Positions 9,788-22,391 of a stretch of 64,000 nt of DNA are shown piece by piece. Origin of the DNA: Citrus sinensis (lineage: Eukaryota; Streptophyta; Magnoliopsida; Sapindales; Rutaceae); NCBI RefSeq assembly GCF_022201045.2, contig NC_068558.1:50633501-50697500 (forward strand), written 5' to 3'. The position numbers were made by a program, and so were the translations under genes. The notes beneath the pieces were generated by a model, which was not told where the DNA came from, did not search any database, and saw nothing but the letters and a program-made list of their open reading frames with translations. Each line of letters begins with the position of its first letter. Positions within the stretch are counted from its first letter, which is position 1.

Positions 9788-11853
9788 ATTTTTTTTTAAT
9801 TTTATTTACAATCAGATTAATTTTTTGAAACTAAAATTTTAAAATAAAGAGAAATTAGAAGAAAAAAAATCAAGAAGAAAATGCTAATCCTTAAATATCT
9901 GTTGGTTCAGATTGAGGCGGGCAGCCAGTTATGGCGGCAAGTTTGTCAACGGTAAAAGAATAAAAATTAGAGAAAAGAGATGAAAGTGGATTCTGACTGA
10001 ATTAAGGCGCATTTTGAAGGGCAGCGAATCCCAGGTCCAGGGGTGGTGTTTTGTTGAGTGCTTTTGGATAAGGCTCAGTCTTCGGGTCCAATAATTGGGG
10101 TTTTTGTTTGTTTTTAATTTTCTTTTCTGGATTACTTTCTTTTATTCCCCTAATTTGCTTTTATGGTAATCTTAGCGCGCAGACGTATCCCAATGGAAAG
10201 CTGGCGTTTAATGATTTGGCATCCTTCAAGCATGAATCATGCTTTCACAATTCAAGAGTTTTGTCCAGGCCAAAATGGATTCTCTTTATTTATTTATTTT
10301 TAAATATTATTATTATTATTTTCAGTCCACCACCACACAAGTTAACTTGCGTACTTTTGCGGAAGATGAAAAAGTGCTTGCAACTTTTGAAGTGGTACCT
10401 GTTCCGTGATATTAAGAAAAACATAGGGGTTTCTCCCACAAAAAAAAAGGGTGAGACATAGGGGCCGTGGAGCTTTGATTAAATTAAAATCTCCCACAAT
10501 TTGCTTACCATATAAACTTGAGAACAGATAATAACACCAATGAGGAATGAGGGCATGCTTAGGTATATTGACATGGACTGTTCCATTGCCAAAGTGAACT
10601 ACTCGAAAAGGGAAGCAAGAACATATAAACAGAATATAGAACAAAAAATGAGAAGGAAAAGAAAAGCAAAAATGAGAAATTAGTTGCCCTCTAGTCAAGC
10701 CATTGTTTGCCGAATTTGAGCATGAAAGTTTTTAAATAGTTGACTTAAAGCAGAACCTTAAAAACCCCTGAGGTTGGTAAAGGAGGTATCCCACTTTATG
10801 TATGATATTGGGGGTCCAACTTGATGATTATGCTGATGTAGTTGAAGAAATTAAAAGGTAAAAATGCTGAACACGCGGTTTCACTTCCAAAGTATCCTTT
10901 TGAATTCATGCCGTATATGTGAGGATAAAGCGAAAAGAAAGACTAACTGATCCGAGAAAAAGAACAGTGTTTTGGCCATCTTTTGAGTTTTCGCTGCAAA
11001 GGCTCCTCTACAACAAAATGCTCAACACACAAAAAAAACAAACCCTGTTATATACCAGGCGACATAATTTGCATTCATCATGAACATTAATCTCAAGCTA
11101 GTCAAGACTGACATAGGTCTCAAACGACCTTCCAAGCCATTTAAGAGCATATGAATAGTTGATAGAAAGCTAATTCCCAAACCGTGCAATGACTGTTATC
11201 TCTGTAATCCCCACCCCAATCAGTCAACTTAAGTCCTACATGAACATTAATGTGCCCCCCCACAAGACATAAAGTGCCATTCCATGAGGTAGATAACATA
11301 TATTAGATATAAAAATAAAGTAAACTTATGTCACCATCTAAGCAGTCCAAGACAGAATTTTCGGCTATGAAAACTTGACACCTCTAGCATTGGCTGATAG
11401 AATAAAGAACTGGAGAACCAAAGGAAAATAGCCAACTTATTGAGACTCAAGTTTGCATGTGATTTCAATTTAAGCAGACAAAAATATCTGGAAGTAACAC
11501 TATACTAAAATGGCAGTTTCCATGGACATTCGCTGAAGCTACTTGCACAAAGACATTAATTCTCCTCTACCCATCAGAATCACAAGTTCACATCTTATTG
11601 CTTAGATATTTCAAGAAAGTGGCAAGAGCAAGCATACAGAAGAAGCCTGAGACAGTGACATCACTAAACAAGAAAGCAAATCAGATTACACCATTCAAAA
11701 ATTTATTACAACAGACTGAAATTGCTAAGATACAATTGGTAGGAACAGCAACCAACCACCACACAGTGAAATCCGATTGATGAAAAGACATTGTAAATGG
11801 AAGAACAAAATCCCAAGAAACATCAGAACAACTCAAATACGCCACTCACCAAA
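9788..11853. other. Intergenic, no gene recognised
   Basis: Over 2 kb with short frames only, none with a recognisable domain. The part next to 11854 probably holds the 3' UTR of the GH16 gene. Confidence 0.45.
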
Positions 11854-12635
11854 TCAAGAATCACAAGGGCACTCCACCGCAGTGGCAACAGGCACATGAA
11901 TGTCTTTGTAGAGGCAAACATAAGGTGCATCACAGCCCACGTAGGGCCCACACCACCTGGCCTTATCAATGTGGCTAGCATCCCAAACTGAAGCATACAA
12001 AAACATTGGTTTATTGGGAAACCCCTCACCCTCGTTCCTCTCAGCTCTCCTCACCACCTTCCCATCAATCAACCACTGGATCAAATCTGGACCCCACTTG
12101 ATCACGTACTCATGAAATCCTTCAGAACAATCGAACCCCAGATCATGAATCTCCTCTCTATTCCCGGTTCCTAGAATACAAATTTACAATTACATTTACA
12201 TTGAATAAATAAATTAGAATCCAGATGGACAAAAATGTAAAGAGTTGATGGGTATGATATGTAAGGTAGGTTACGCTCGTAGGCTTATAAATAAATGAAT
12301 ATACCTGTAGTGTAATAATTGGTTTGAACGATAGTCTTGTCCTTGCCAAGGAATTCAAAGTCGATTTCGTCTTGGGATTTGTCGCCTTCTAGAGAAGAAA
12401 GGTAGATGTTGAAGTTGAGGCCACTAGTGTTGCCTTTGGGGCACTGGATCAGGGAGCTGAAGGTGCCGTAGAGGAAGCGAGTGGTGGAGCGCCACCTGGC
12501 TCCGCCGCGGTGATCGAAGGTGAGTGTGATCGAATTGGAGTCTGCGCAGTGAGTGCATGCTTCCGGGGTGTAATCTATGGCGATTTCTTTTATGGGTTCA
12601 GTTTGATGGAGACTCTGGACAACTGGATCCGCCAT
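11854..12635 (-). CDS. GH16 endo-beta-glucanase, EG16-type (XTH relative)
   Basis: Two exons (12635-12305 and 12170-11854) join in frame to give 215 residues. The catalytic motif DEIDFEFLG lies at residues 89-97, giving E90 as nucleophile and E94 as acid/base. The C-terminal part has the GFHEYVIKWGPDLIQWLIDG strand pattern and a tryptophan-rich VWDASH segment typical of the GH16 fold. There is no signal peptide in front of the chosen start, and the XET C-terminal extension of classical xyloglucan endotransglucosylases is missing. Both absences, with the short length, match plant EG16 endoglucanases, which hydrolyse mixed-linkage glucan and xyloglucan. The frame is open upstream to another ATG at 12707, which would add 24 residues that do not look like a signal peptide; I chose 12635 because its product begins like the family. 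Activity is inferred from the motif. Confidence 0.82.
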
Positions 12636-12707
12636 TTCAAGTTCAAGGGTCACGACAGAATTGCTGCTTACCGATTTCAATTTACGGAAGAAAGAAAGTG
12701 AAGTCAA

Positions 12708-14498
12708 CTGAAGGAGAAACCAGACTTTTTACAGTGAGCCCACTGCTCCTAAGCATTTCTAAAAACGATTCACGGGCCTTGCCTATCCACCATCTAATCA
12801 TAACGAACAACCTTTTGAATTTCAAAACTTTCTTATTCACTAATTAAGAAAACTTTTCCTAATGCCTACACTCTAACCTGCACTCAAAATAATAAATTTA
12901 GAGTGAGGTTGCTATTGTTTTTTAAATAATATTTTTAAATTTATTTTATAATATAAGAATAAATAATTTTTGGTGAATTTGAAATTGGCTTCATTGAGTT
13001 TTTAAAAATGATGTATACAAATGAAATTGGCAAAAATATATTTGATTGTTTATTTGAATATTTAAAGACAATATAAAAGAATGATAAAATAAAATCTTTT
13101 TCAATATCCAATTATTTTAGATCCTCTTTCATTATTATTATTATTATTATTAATTTATCAAATAACATAAACAAATAAATAGTTATAAAATGGCATAATT
13201 TATAATTTAATTAATTGGATGATACACATAAATTATAGAGGATATATAATTATAGTCATATTTGTTAAAATATTAATTATTATTGTCATTAAAAATTAAA
13301 ATAACATTCGCTACTATTTTTTAAAATTTATTAGCATATTATAAGAAAATAAGTTAAATTATACCATAAATAAATAATATTAATAAAGTGAGATGTGGGA
13401 CCCGTACAACATTGCTCAAAGTTGTAGTTTTGGACCTTTTTGGGGCTCAAGGACCCACATAGCACGGTGCAGGTATAGCACGTGTCGTACACTACAACAC
13501 AGTACGAAAATGTTTTGGTAAGTCAAGTGGTACGGCATGGTAAGCACGCGAGGTCGATTGTGCTGGAAATTTTAGACACATGAGCTTTAAAAGAAGAATA
13601 TAGTTAGAGATTGGTTAGAATATGGTATGTGAAAATATTTGTAAATAATATTATATTTTATTATTATTATTAAATATACACTTGAGCTTTGAACTTTTAA
13701 TTCTATTGAATTTAAATAAAAGCATATAAATCTAAAAAAAATATATGAGCTTAAAAAAAAGTATGCCAATAGTTTGGCATGCTCTTTTAATTTTTTTTTA
13801 AAAAGAAAAAAGCATGTTGTGTCTTTTCTTAGGCATGACATGGCACGTGTGCCAAGCTAGGTCTAAGCAAAAAAAGGAAAAAAAAAATTAAGCACAACAC
13901 AGATTACATGATAAACACGACATAACATAAGTACAAGTTTGCATGAGTCTTTTTTTGATGAGTCAGACTGTAATTAAAAGGTTTGTTGGCCATTTCTACT
14001 TTTCTTTATTCAAGTGTAAATTAAAATGGTTTCATTTTTGTTAGAAAATAGAAACTAATTATGGTTAGTCCTAACCAAATGTATTTTCTTATTTTATTTT
14101 CTTAAATGAGAAATAACAAATGTAAACAATAACAAACGCACCCTTAAATTCTAAGATTCAAAAAGATAAAATTTATGTTCTAAACAGCAAATATTTAATA
14201 GTAAAAATAATACTAACCATATTTATATTGAAACCGATGTTCAAATATCTATATATGAAATGACGTAAAAATATGACATTAGTTACTGAATAGAATAATA
14301 TAAAGGCTAACAATAAAACTGAGGAAAGGATAAACTTCTCCCTTCAGTTAGACCACACTAACCGTGACACCAAACGCAGTCCATGTCTACAGACTGAGCA
14401 CGTCAGCACAACGTTGGTCTGGAAACAGGCCAATGAAAACCGAACACACCACACACAGGCAACCCACTAACGAATGTCTGTGACTGCGAGACTGAGAG
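12708..14498. other. Intergenic, very AT-rich
   Basis: Mostly A/T with a short ATT microsatellite near 13132-13152. A more GC-rich island at about 13395-13560 and 13840-13930 has repeated CACG/GCACGTG-type words and may be a decayed repeat. No gene seen. The right end is the promoter of the fructosamine-3-kinase gene. Confidence 0.45.
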
Positions 14499-16654
14499 AT
14501 GATGGCAACAACACACGTGGGATTCCTCTCTTTCGGCTCTTTTCTTCCTCTTCCTTCTCGAATCTCCTTCAGCAAACGCAGACCATTTGCCAGTAAGTAA
14601 CTATTAACAAGTTCATTTACAGGCTGCAAAATTTGTTGGTTTCGCTGTTTTTGTTATCATCTTTAGATGCTGATTTTAGCTACTGTAGTTTCCGATTTAT
14701 GGGTTTTAAGCACTAACACTCGACTTGATTGTTTATTTGAGATTAGTCATTTGTGTCGGCAAAATTCTGTTAAAAGGGAATGATGATACTCAAGTTTTTG
14801 ATATATGACAGTGGCAGCATTGAGTGATGACCCTATCCGTGAATGGATTCTTTCTGAAGGAAAGGCTACCCATATTACAAAGATTTGTCCTGTTGGTGGT
14901 GGTTGCATTAATCTTGCTAGTCGTTATGGCACAGATGCTGGTTCTTTCTTTGTTAAAACTAACAGGTAGTAGTGAATGTAACGCTCTTAATGAATTGAAT
15001 ACTCAATGTCAGTTGCTGAATGGTAAGCTACTGGTTAAAGGAGTTACAAGATTTTATGATGTTGAAATGACGAATCAGGAGCATTGGACCATCTATGTTT
15101 GAGGGAGAGGCTCTTGGTCTCGGTGCTATGTATGAAACGAGAACAATTCGAGCACCTAGGCCATTTAAGGTTAGGAAGTCTCAGTTTATCTTAATACGGA
15201 GCACTCTGTTTTTGACTCAGTGACGAATTTTAGGTGTCATTGGGACCAAATCTAAGTGTAATTTATTGTTGAGTATTTTAGGTTGGAGCTCTACCAACTG
15301 GTGGATCATATATCATTATGGAATTCATTGAGTTTGGTTCTTCTAGAGGCAATCAGGTGAGGCTGGGAAGTTTTAAACATTGTAATAGCAAATACCAATT
15401 TGCTTTGTGATATCCAAACTGTTGATTGCTCCTCAGTCTGTATTTGGGAAGAAGCTTGCTGAAATGCATAAAGCTGGGAAGTCCAGTAAAGGTTTTGGTT
15501 TTGATGTTGATAATACCATTGGAAGGTATGATCCTTATGCCCATGGTCATTCTAATATATATATATATATATAATATTAATGTGTTCATCCATATTGTTT
15601 GTGTCTTTTAGTGGAATTTTGCCCCATATTTGCCATTTAGTTATGGTGTTTCAAGGAGTTCAAGACAGTGACTAAATTTGATAACTGGTTCAATTCTCAC
15701 TAATTGATCTACATGGTCTTTTTAGTACCCCCCAGATAAACAAATGGACATCCGATTGGATTGAGTTTTATGCAGAGCATAGATTAGGTTACCAGCTTAA
15801 GTTAGCATTAGACCAGTATGGCGATTCAACTATTTACCAAAGAGGTAATTGATTTCGTGACAGTGCTTTCCTTTTAGGGCACTTTCTACCCATAGGGTAA
15901 CCATTCTTACTATTTAGTTAAAATAATGCTTATCTCAATCATTGTTAACAGGGCACAGACTGATGAAGAACTTGGCACCTCTCTTTGAAGGGGTCAATGT
16001 AGAGCCATGCTTGCTGCATGGAGACCTGTGGAGTGGGAATATCAGCTCTGACAAAAATGGCGAGCCCGTCATACTTGACCCAGCATGTTACTGTAAGTCC
16101 GGAGAAATCTTTACAGTTATAGGCATTCATTGAATCACTCAAAGTGCTGACAGCATGAGCTCATAAGTTACTGATTTCTCTATATTTGTTGGTTATCTTC
16201 TTCTATAGACGGACATAATGAGGCTGAATTTGGAATGTCGTGGTGTGCTGGTTTTGGTGGATCATTCTACAATTCTTATTTTGAGGTATCATTGATTCCA
16301 TACAAATAAGTTGCCGACTGATGAATGCACTAATTAGCACCGTATATATGATCGTTTACAAGGCCAGATTGGTATTGTTGTGACTGTCTTTCTTTCATTT
16401 GTTGTTTCTTTTCCCTGAGTTTTCCATCCACAGCCTACAAACATTTGCGTTTTAGTCGCGTTGGTTTGTCTTCCCCAGTATCCTCACTTGTGCTTTTTTT
16501 ATACCAGGTCATGCCGAAACAACCAGGCTTTGAAAAAAGGAGAGATCTTTACATGTTGTATCATTACTTGAATCATTACAATCTCTTTGGTTCTGGCTAC
16601 CGTTCATCTGCCCTGTCAATAATAGATGACTATCTTCGAATGTTGAAAGTGTAG
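14499..16654 (+). CDS. FN3K: Fructosamine-3-kinase / protein-ribulosamine 3-kinase, plastid-targeted
   Basis: Nine exons (14499-14592, 14812-14965, 15079-15169, 15282-15356, 15437-15525, 15726-15844, 15952-16092, 16209-16285, 16508-16654) join without a frame error into 328 residues, the usual plant length. Exon 1 encodes a Ser/Arg/Leu-rich head with few acids, typical of a chloroplast transit peptide. The kinase fold shows a Gly-rich loop GGGCIN (C63), the ATP-binding lysine in FFVKT (K80), the catalytic loop HGDLWSGN (D232) and the metal-binding Asp in ILDPA (D250). The enzyme phosphorylates C3 of sugar adducts on lysines so that they fall off, repairing glycated proteins. The Cys in the nucleotide loop is the position known to act as a redox switch in FN3Ks. 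Two adjacent ATGs open the frame; the first is taken. Confidence 0.92.
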
Positions 16655-17178
16655 GCGTTGGTTAAAAATGAACTTTGTTGGATTAAAGTATGCATGTATA
16701 TTTTATACAGGCTGAACCTCTGTTTGTATATGCTACTAGCCGGCCAGAGCTATGTAAAAATTATTTACTGTGGCTGATTTTGAACAATTTTGCAATCCAG
16801 ATTTCAGAGAAACGCTGCTTCAAGAAATGAATCGCATTGGGAGACTCGACAAGGGCTTGGTTTCATTCTTGCAATGCTTCAAAAAAGAAAATGAATATAA
16901 TTTTTAATTTTTAATTTATATAAACATATAGAAAATCGTTTTTTTATAAGTGGCATATAAATAAATAATGGAAAAAGAAAAGGTGTTCAAGGCTTCTTGA
17001 TTGAACTACCTTCCCAAGCCACAGTTAGCACAACTCAACAGTAACAAGGTAGTGCCGCTTAGACAACATTAGAATCCAAATCTCAGTTGGCTCTTCGGAA
17101 TCTACAGACTCATGTCATAACCCGATAACAGCACAAATACGAGGAGGAAGAATCAAAGAAAATAAAATTCTGGAAAGA

Positions 17179-17700
17179 ATGAACATGAACACGGACGAAA
17201 GCAAGACAGAGGCATTGCCGCCGGTAACCGACACAGAGCTGATACTGTCACTTGAACGGGCAACCCTAATGGCCAAACAATTGCCGGCCACCACTGACCC
17301 GACCCACCGTATGCAAATTTACTCTTACCTCCAACAAGCCAATCGTAATCTTTCTTCTTTTCTATCCAATACTCAATTGCCTACACAAGCCACTGAAAAT
17401 GAAAACTCCCTTTCTTCTTCTGCCACTCGCGGCGACGGCGACTGCGACCCAATGGAAGTGGGTGATCACGAAGAAGAAGACAACTCCAAGACTACAATCG
17501 ACAGGGTCGAGGAGAGGATGAGAAATTGTTTTATCAAGAACAAGAGGGCCAAGCGCCCGCTTTCTCCGTCTTCTATGGCGGCGGCTGAGGAAAATCGTTT
17601 GTATGAAGACGGCTTTCTTGGGGGATCAAATGCTTATGGATTTGATCCTAATGGGACTAAGTTGAGAGCGCTGGATCTTGTGTATCAGTTTCATGGCTGA
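17179..17700 (+). CDS. Plant protein of unknown function, 173 residues
   Basis: An intronless frame with balanced, gene-like composition and more G/C than its surroundings. The first 65 residues look mainly helical (ELILSLERATLMAKQL, then HRMQIYSYLQQANRNLSSFL). A Ser/Thr- and acid-rich linker follows with DHEEED. A conserved-looking basic patch comes next (ERMRNCFIKNKRAKRPLSPS), then a tail ending RALDLVYQFHG. The basic patch could serve as a nuclear-localisation signal and SPSS as a phospho-site; both are guesses. No known domain was recognised. It stands tail-to-tail with PFC1 across a 650-bp spacer. I regard it as a real gene because of length, codon texture and its 5' UTR-like leader, but function is unknown. 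Confidence 0.65.
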   Translation: MNMNTDESKTEALPPVTDTELILSLERATLMAKQLPATTDPTHRMQIYSYLQQANRNLSSFLSNTQLPTQATENENSLSSSATRGDGDCDPMEVGDHEEEDNSKTTIDRVEERMRNCFIKNKRAKRPLSPSSMAAAEENRLYEDGFLGGSNAYGFDPNGTKLRALDLVYQFHG

Positions 17701-18346
17701 GCTGAGAGTTGCAGAAGAAATGCGCGAAACACTAGTGCCTTTGACGGCAATATAATATACTTTATTGCCTTTCAATTTAAGATTTCCGGGGGTGTTTTCT
17801 TTTTCTTTCTCTATCAATTATAAGTTTGTTGTTGTGTTTATTTATTTTATTTTACAACATTCAGACAGATAATATTAATTATTACAAACATGTTGAATCA
17901 CCAAAGATTCATTTCTTTCTCGTTCTCAAACCCCATTTGCATTTACATTTTGATAAAATTTCTGCGTTCGTCCTGAAATGCTAAATGCATTCGGAAAACT
18001 AACACAAATAAATGTTTATTCTAAGTTCATACATTGGGCTATCAAAGTTGCTTCCTCAAATACCTCTATGTTGTAAGATTAATTATCACTGTACAGTTTG
18101 CTTATTACACAGCTCTTACAATGCACCTCCATCCTGTGGTGAACTCTCAAAGTTGGTAATGGAGAAAGGAGAAGAACCTAGACCTGCATTTTTTTTAAGA
18201 GAACCACTGCCGACTGCCGTAACTAATCAGATTGTGCTCCATAAATAATGTATATTCCGTTGACGGTAATGTGATTGGAAATTTGTAATCTGCAGCAGCC
18301 TGTACAAGGTAGGAGAGTCTAAGGTGTCTGTATACTTGAACAAACA
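17701..18346. other. Convergent intergenic spacer
   Basis: Lies between the stop of the 173-residue gene and the stop of PFC1, so it should hold both 3' UTRs. No further gene or repeat was recognised. Confidence 0.5.
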
Positions 18347-21300
18347 CTACACCTGTACAATTAAATTATGCAGCTTCACGAAATCATCCAACGTTAGCTC
18401 CTCTGGTCTTGACTGTATGAATGATTGAAGGAATACATTGATGTAAATAGATGACAGAAACTTACAACAAACAAATAATTCAACCAGTGGCCCTTTTTTT
18501 GAAAAAAAAATGGTGAAATGAATAATTGACACAGATCAATAATACATACGGTAGCTGGAAGTCCAACATCTCCAAGAGCTTTCTCGATCTCAAGGGATGT
18601 GCATAAGTGCTGGAGTGATTTCCTCAACATTTTTCGTTTTCCATTAAATGCAGAACTGACCTGTATCCACGGAGAACAATGTCATGTCACTATATTTACT
18701 AGCCGGACGAACGTCTTCATTAAATCAGTATGAAGACAACCCGCATAGAAAGGTAGAAAGACATGTTTAATGTTTCCCTAAGTTTTAAAAGTTAATTCTG
18801 CTGTATGTCAGCATCAAGAAAAATAGAAGGTAAAATGATATTTTTGTGGACAAAGAGGGCACTATCATCAGGAAAGCTTGATGTTGTGGTTAAAAGCTTA
18901 AACTGAAGGACATTTAAAAGTGGGACAACCATTGAAAAGAAGCTCTTTGTGGAGGTAACTGCAGGATAATCTGTAGCTTGCTTCAGCTTGAATGTAACAA
19001 CAGCTGCATCAACCTACACAAGCATAAAGAGCACAAAGTGGTGGCTTATTAAAGATAAGAATACCAAACGTCCTGCTTTTAATTTCAACTGATAGACATC
19101 TTAAACAACATGGAATATCTTCAAGCAAGCACCACTAAACAAAGGAAGAACATATTTACTCAGGCCATTCAGGCATGGCCTGATAAGTAATTTTGACTCC
19201 ATGGTGAAAAAGTAGAAACTGTTAACTGTTATCAAGCTGTATTGATGGGCAACTCAAGCAATCTCAGCATAATTTTGGGACAACAATTTATGCAAAATCT
19301 CCTTAGCATTCTTGGATGGAATGTAAAAAGAGACTGTAGAAGACAAACATGTACTGGCACTTATGGCAAGTTAAACTACTTACTTTGGGCTGAGGGAAAA
19401 AGTTTGTCCTTGGGACTTTGAATTTGTATTCAGGCTCTGAAAAACAGGATCTCAGTTAGACAGCCCAAGCCACAACAAGGTGAATAAGATGCCAAATGAA
19501 TCACTGCCTACTAGAAAAAGGTGGGTTTCCAGGGACTATATGTACCTAAAGTTGTCCTGTCATTCTAAATCAGTAAGGACAATTCATTTAACTGTTACTT
19601 TTTATGATGTATTTTGATTACTGATAAACACCCTGCAGCAACAATTCTGTTAACCTGAAGATTTCATCATTTAAAGTCATGTCATTTCCATGAAAAGATA
19701 AAGAGTCTTAGGTCCCATCAGCTGTAGTTCTCAGTTGCAATATAGCTTAAAGCTAAAAGGAAATTAGCTTAAAAAATAGACATAAAAATACGGTGAAAAA
19801 AAAAAAAAAACTTCATTGCAAATCATTGAATTAGTAATATGCTGCATTAGTACCTGAATAAAAATTGACAAAGATATTGATGGGTCGGTACTCAGATGTA
19901 CGCAAGGAAGGTTCTACCAAGCGCAAAGCTGTTTCTTCCTAAAATTTAATTTAATCAGTCATTAAGTAGAAAGATTTATAATATAAACACAAAGCAGAGG
20001 TCAAGCTTTAACACAATAAAGAAACAACTGTTTTTATCTGTTTCCATTGCAAACTTTACCGTCAGTCGATCAACTAGATTAAACCATAACACTCAAAAGC
20101 ACAAGGTGATTATTTAGTAAAGCCTTTCCCAATTCTGAGAATAATTCATTTCAATTTTCAAATATAATCATCTCTACAATTCAATAAACCATAGGGCACT
20201 TTGAAAATCTCTGACACTCTATGTTCAGGTTTTCATTCTCCCTACTCCAGTAAATTTGTAAATTTTTAATTATAGTACAAAAAGGGGGAAAAATAATTTA
20301 AAGCTACTAGTTAATTTAACAGTTGTAAACCATTGAGCTACATGAAGGGATTGAAGTATGATTAAATGAAAAATACAGCACTTTTGAAGTATTACATCAT
20401 CAATACCAACCTGAAGTAAGAGAACAACTTCAGAAAAAATGTCACCCATAGGAAGAAGTTGCTTGATTACATCTGTACTGATATTAAAGGGTATATTGGC
20501 AACCACCTGCAAAGAAGAAAAAGGTTACCCAGAATAAATAATAATGGATATATGTTGAAAAAGTAATGATTAACCAGAGAAAAGGAAGAGAATTTCATTT
20601 CCAAATGGACAAATGTTGAATAATATATTTAAAAGAATGTTCTCAAGCTTGAAACTCAATGTATATATAAATCTTACTTCATATTATTGTTACATGTATA
20701 TCATCACATTGTGTTCAAGTGTAGATAATATACAGTAAGCATCTTTACTCCACCACTTGATGCTACAAAAATTTTGGAGATAACATTTGTGTAGGAATTT
20801 GTAACTTATTCTCACCTTAGCAAACCCTGAGCTAGACTTTCTTCTTTCAAACAACGACAACATATGGGAGCGGATGTGACATTTGACAAAATCCTCTTGC
20901 AGAACCTAAGGATTTTAATTAGCGAAATAAAGACTTCAAACTAGCACAATTCAATCATACTGAAGCAATTAAGCTCACAACAAACACCAAGAGCTACAAA
21001 TAACAAGTACAATTCACCTTGAGCTGGTCTATACTTGCGAATCTTTCTCTCACAAGACCAACCATATGCTGATCCTGTAACTCACGAAAACAAAATTCCT
21101 AAACATTTAATTCATAATCATGGCCGTAAACAATAACAATTTGCGGAGATGTTGTAACCTTCTCGATGGCTAGGACAGTGGCGCCGGCATTTAACAGAAC
21201 ATTAGTCAAAGAACCGGTTCCAGGCCCAATCTCTAACACGATGTCACCTTCTTGAACGGCGGCGGCGGCTGCAAGCTGATCGTTTATTTCAGAATTTAAC

Positions 21301-21590
21301 ATGTAATGCTGCCAAAAAAAAAAAAAAATGCCTACTAAGCATTCGACAAATGTCCCCGTTGAATGAACTAGGCAAGTTACAGACAAGACCTGTCCGAGGG
21401 ATTTTCTGGGGAAACGGCCTTTGGAGTTGAGGGCTTTAATAGTTGCGTGATAGTCGTCGTCTTGGCTTCTTGCGCAAACAATGCATGCAGATGCTGCTCC
21501 TTTTTGTACGCCGGCGATGCTACTGTGGGCCGGGCGTGTTGGTTTCGGTAGGAGAGGATTTTGGAAGACAAGTAATGTGGATGTGGTCAT
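18347..21590 (-). CDS. PFC1: Chloroplast 16S rRNA dimethyladenosine transferase (KsgA/Dim1 family), PALEFACE1-like
   Basis: Ten exons on the minus strand (21590-21390, 21308-21159, 21074-21018, 20905-20816, 20506-20411, 19938-19854, 19436-19384, 19013-18930, 18660-18550, 18412-18347) join in frame into 330 residues. The first 45 or so are a Ser/Ala/basic transit-peptide-like head. PRKSLGQHYM starts the enzyme proper, SAM motif I is VLEIGPGTGSL (about 91-101), and the base-binding motif IV is NIPFN (170-174). The C-terminal part has the FFPQPKVDAAVV and FNGKRKML signatures of the family. The enzyme adds two methyls to each of two adjacent adenosines near the 3' end of plastid 16S rRNA, needed for small-subunit maturation; Arabidopsis PFC1 loss gives chilling-sensitive pale plants. 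Several introns are close to 500 bp. Confidence 0.93.
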
Positions 21591-22327
21591 AGCTATCCTA
21601 TGTCTGTTCTGGTTCTGCCTGCCTGCTCTCTCTCGATTCTTTAATCCAGAGAGAAAAGTGTATTTAAATTTAATTTGCTAAATAATTATAATCCAAGAAA
21701 TGTGACAATCTCATCGACGAACGACAAGTCGGTTTATACAAAAAAAAATTGACTAGGCAATTCGCCCTTTTTTTCGTTCTTTGATTTCTCTCGTCAATGT
21801 TACCGATGACAAGCCGTACATCTGACTACAATACGTCCCGAGGATTCGATAAATCACGGAAACGACTTGACGTTCAGTTAGAGATTTACAACCAACTTCT
21901 GCAACTAACTCACCCATCTTATTATTATATTCGTTCCTCTGAAACCAACAGGCAAGCCATCAACCTCACCCGGGACCCCATATATAATATAACATGCTTG
22001 CTCTATCATTTGACAAATAAATTGACTTGAGAAATTGTAAAATAAATAAATATCCAATAGCATGGATTCATCACCAGAGTCAATGACATTATAAACGGAT
22101 ATCAAATTCATATAAATAACATTTAACAATCTGAGAAAATCACGGTCACAGCATTGGCTGCATTGAGAAGCGCCACTGTGTTACTATTTTACACACAAAG
22201 GTCTTAATCCAGAAACAACCAAATATATAAAACAAACTATCGATCCTTTCCTGCACCTTCTTTATGGCTGAATTTGATATCCAGGAAACACTGATGCCAG
22301 CATCTAAGTTCAAAGTTCATAGCCTTG
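21591..22327. other. Spacer holding the PFC1 promoter and response-regulator 3' end
   Basis: The sequence left of 22328 is downstream of the response-regulator gene, and the part next to 21590 is upstream of PFC1 (same strand). Nothing else is recognised. Confidence 0.4.
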
Positions 22328-22391
22328 TCACTACAGAAAAAGAAAATCCACAATGAGATTAAACTAGAATGAAGTTTCAGAGAGTGAGCAT

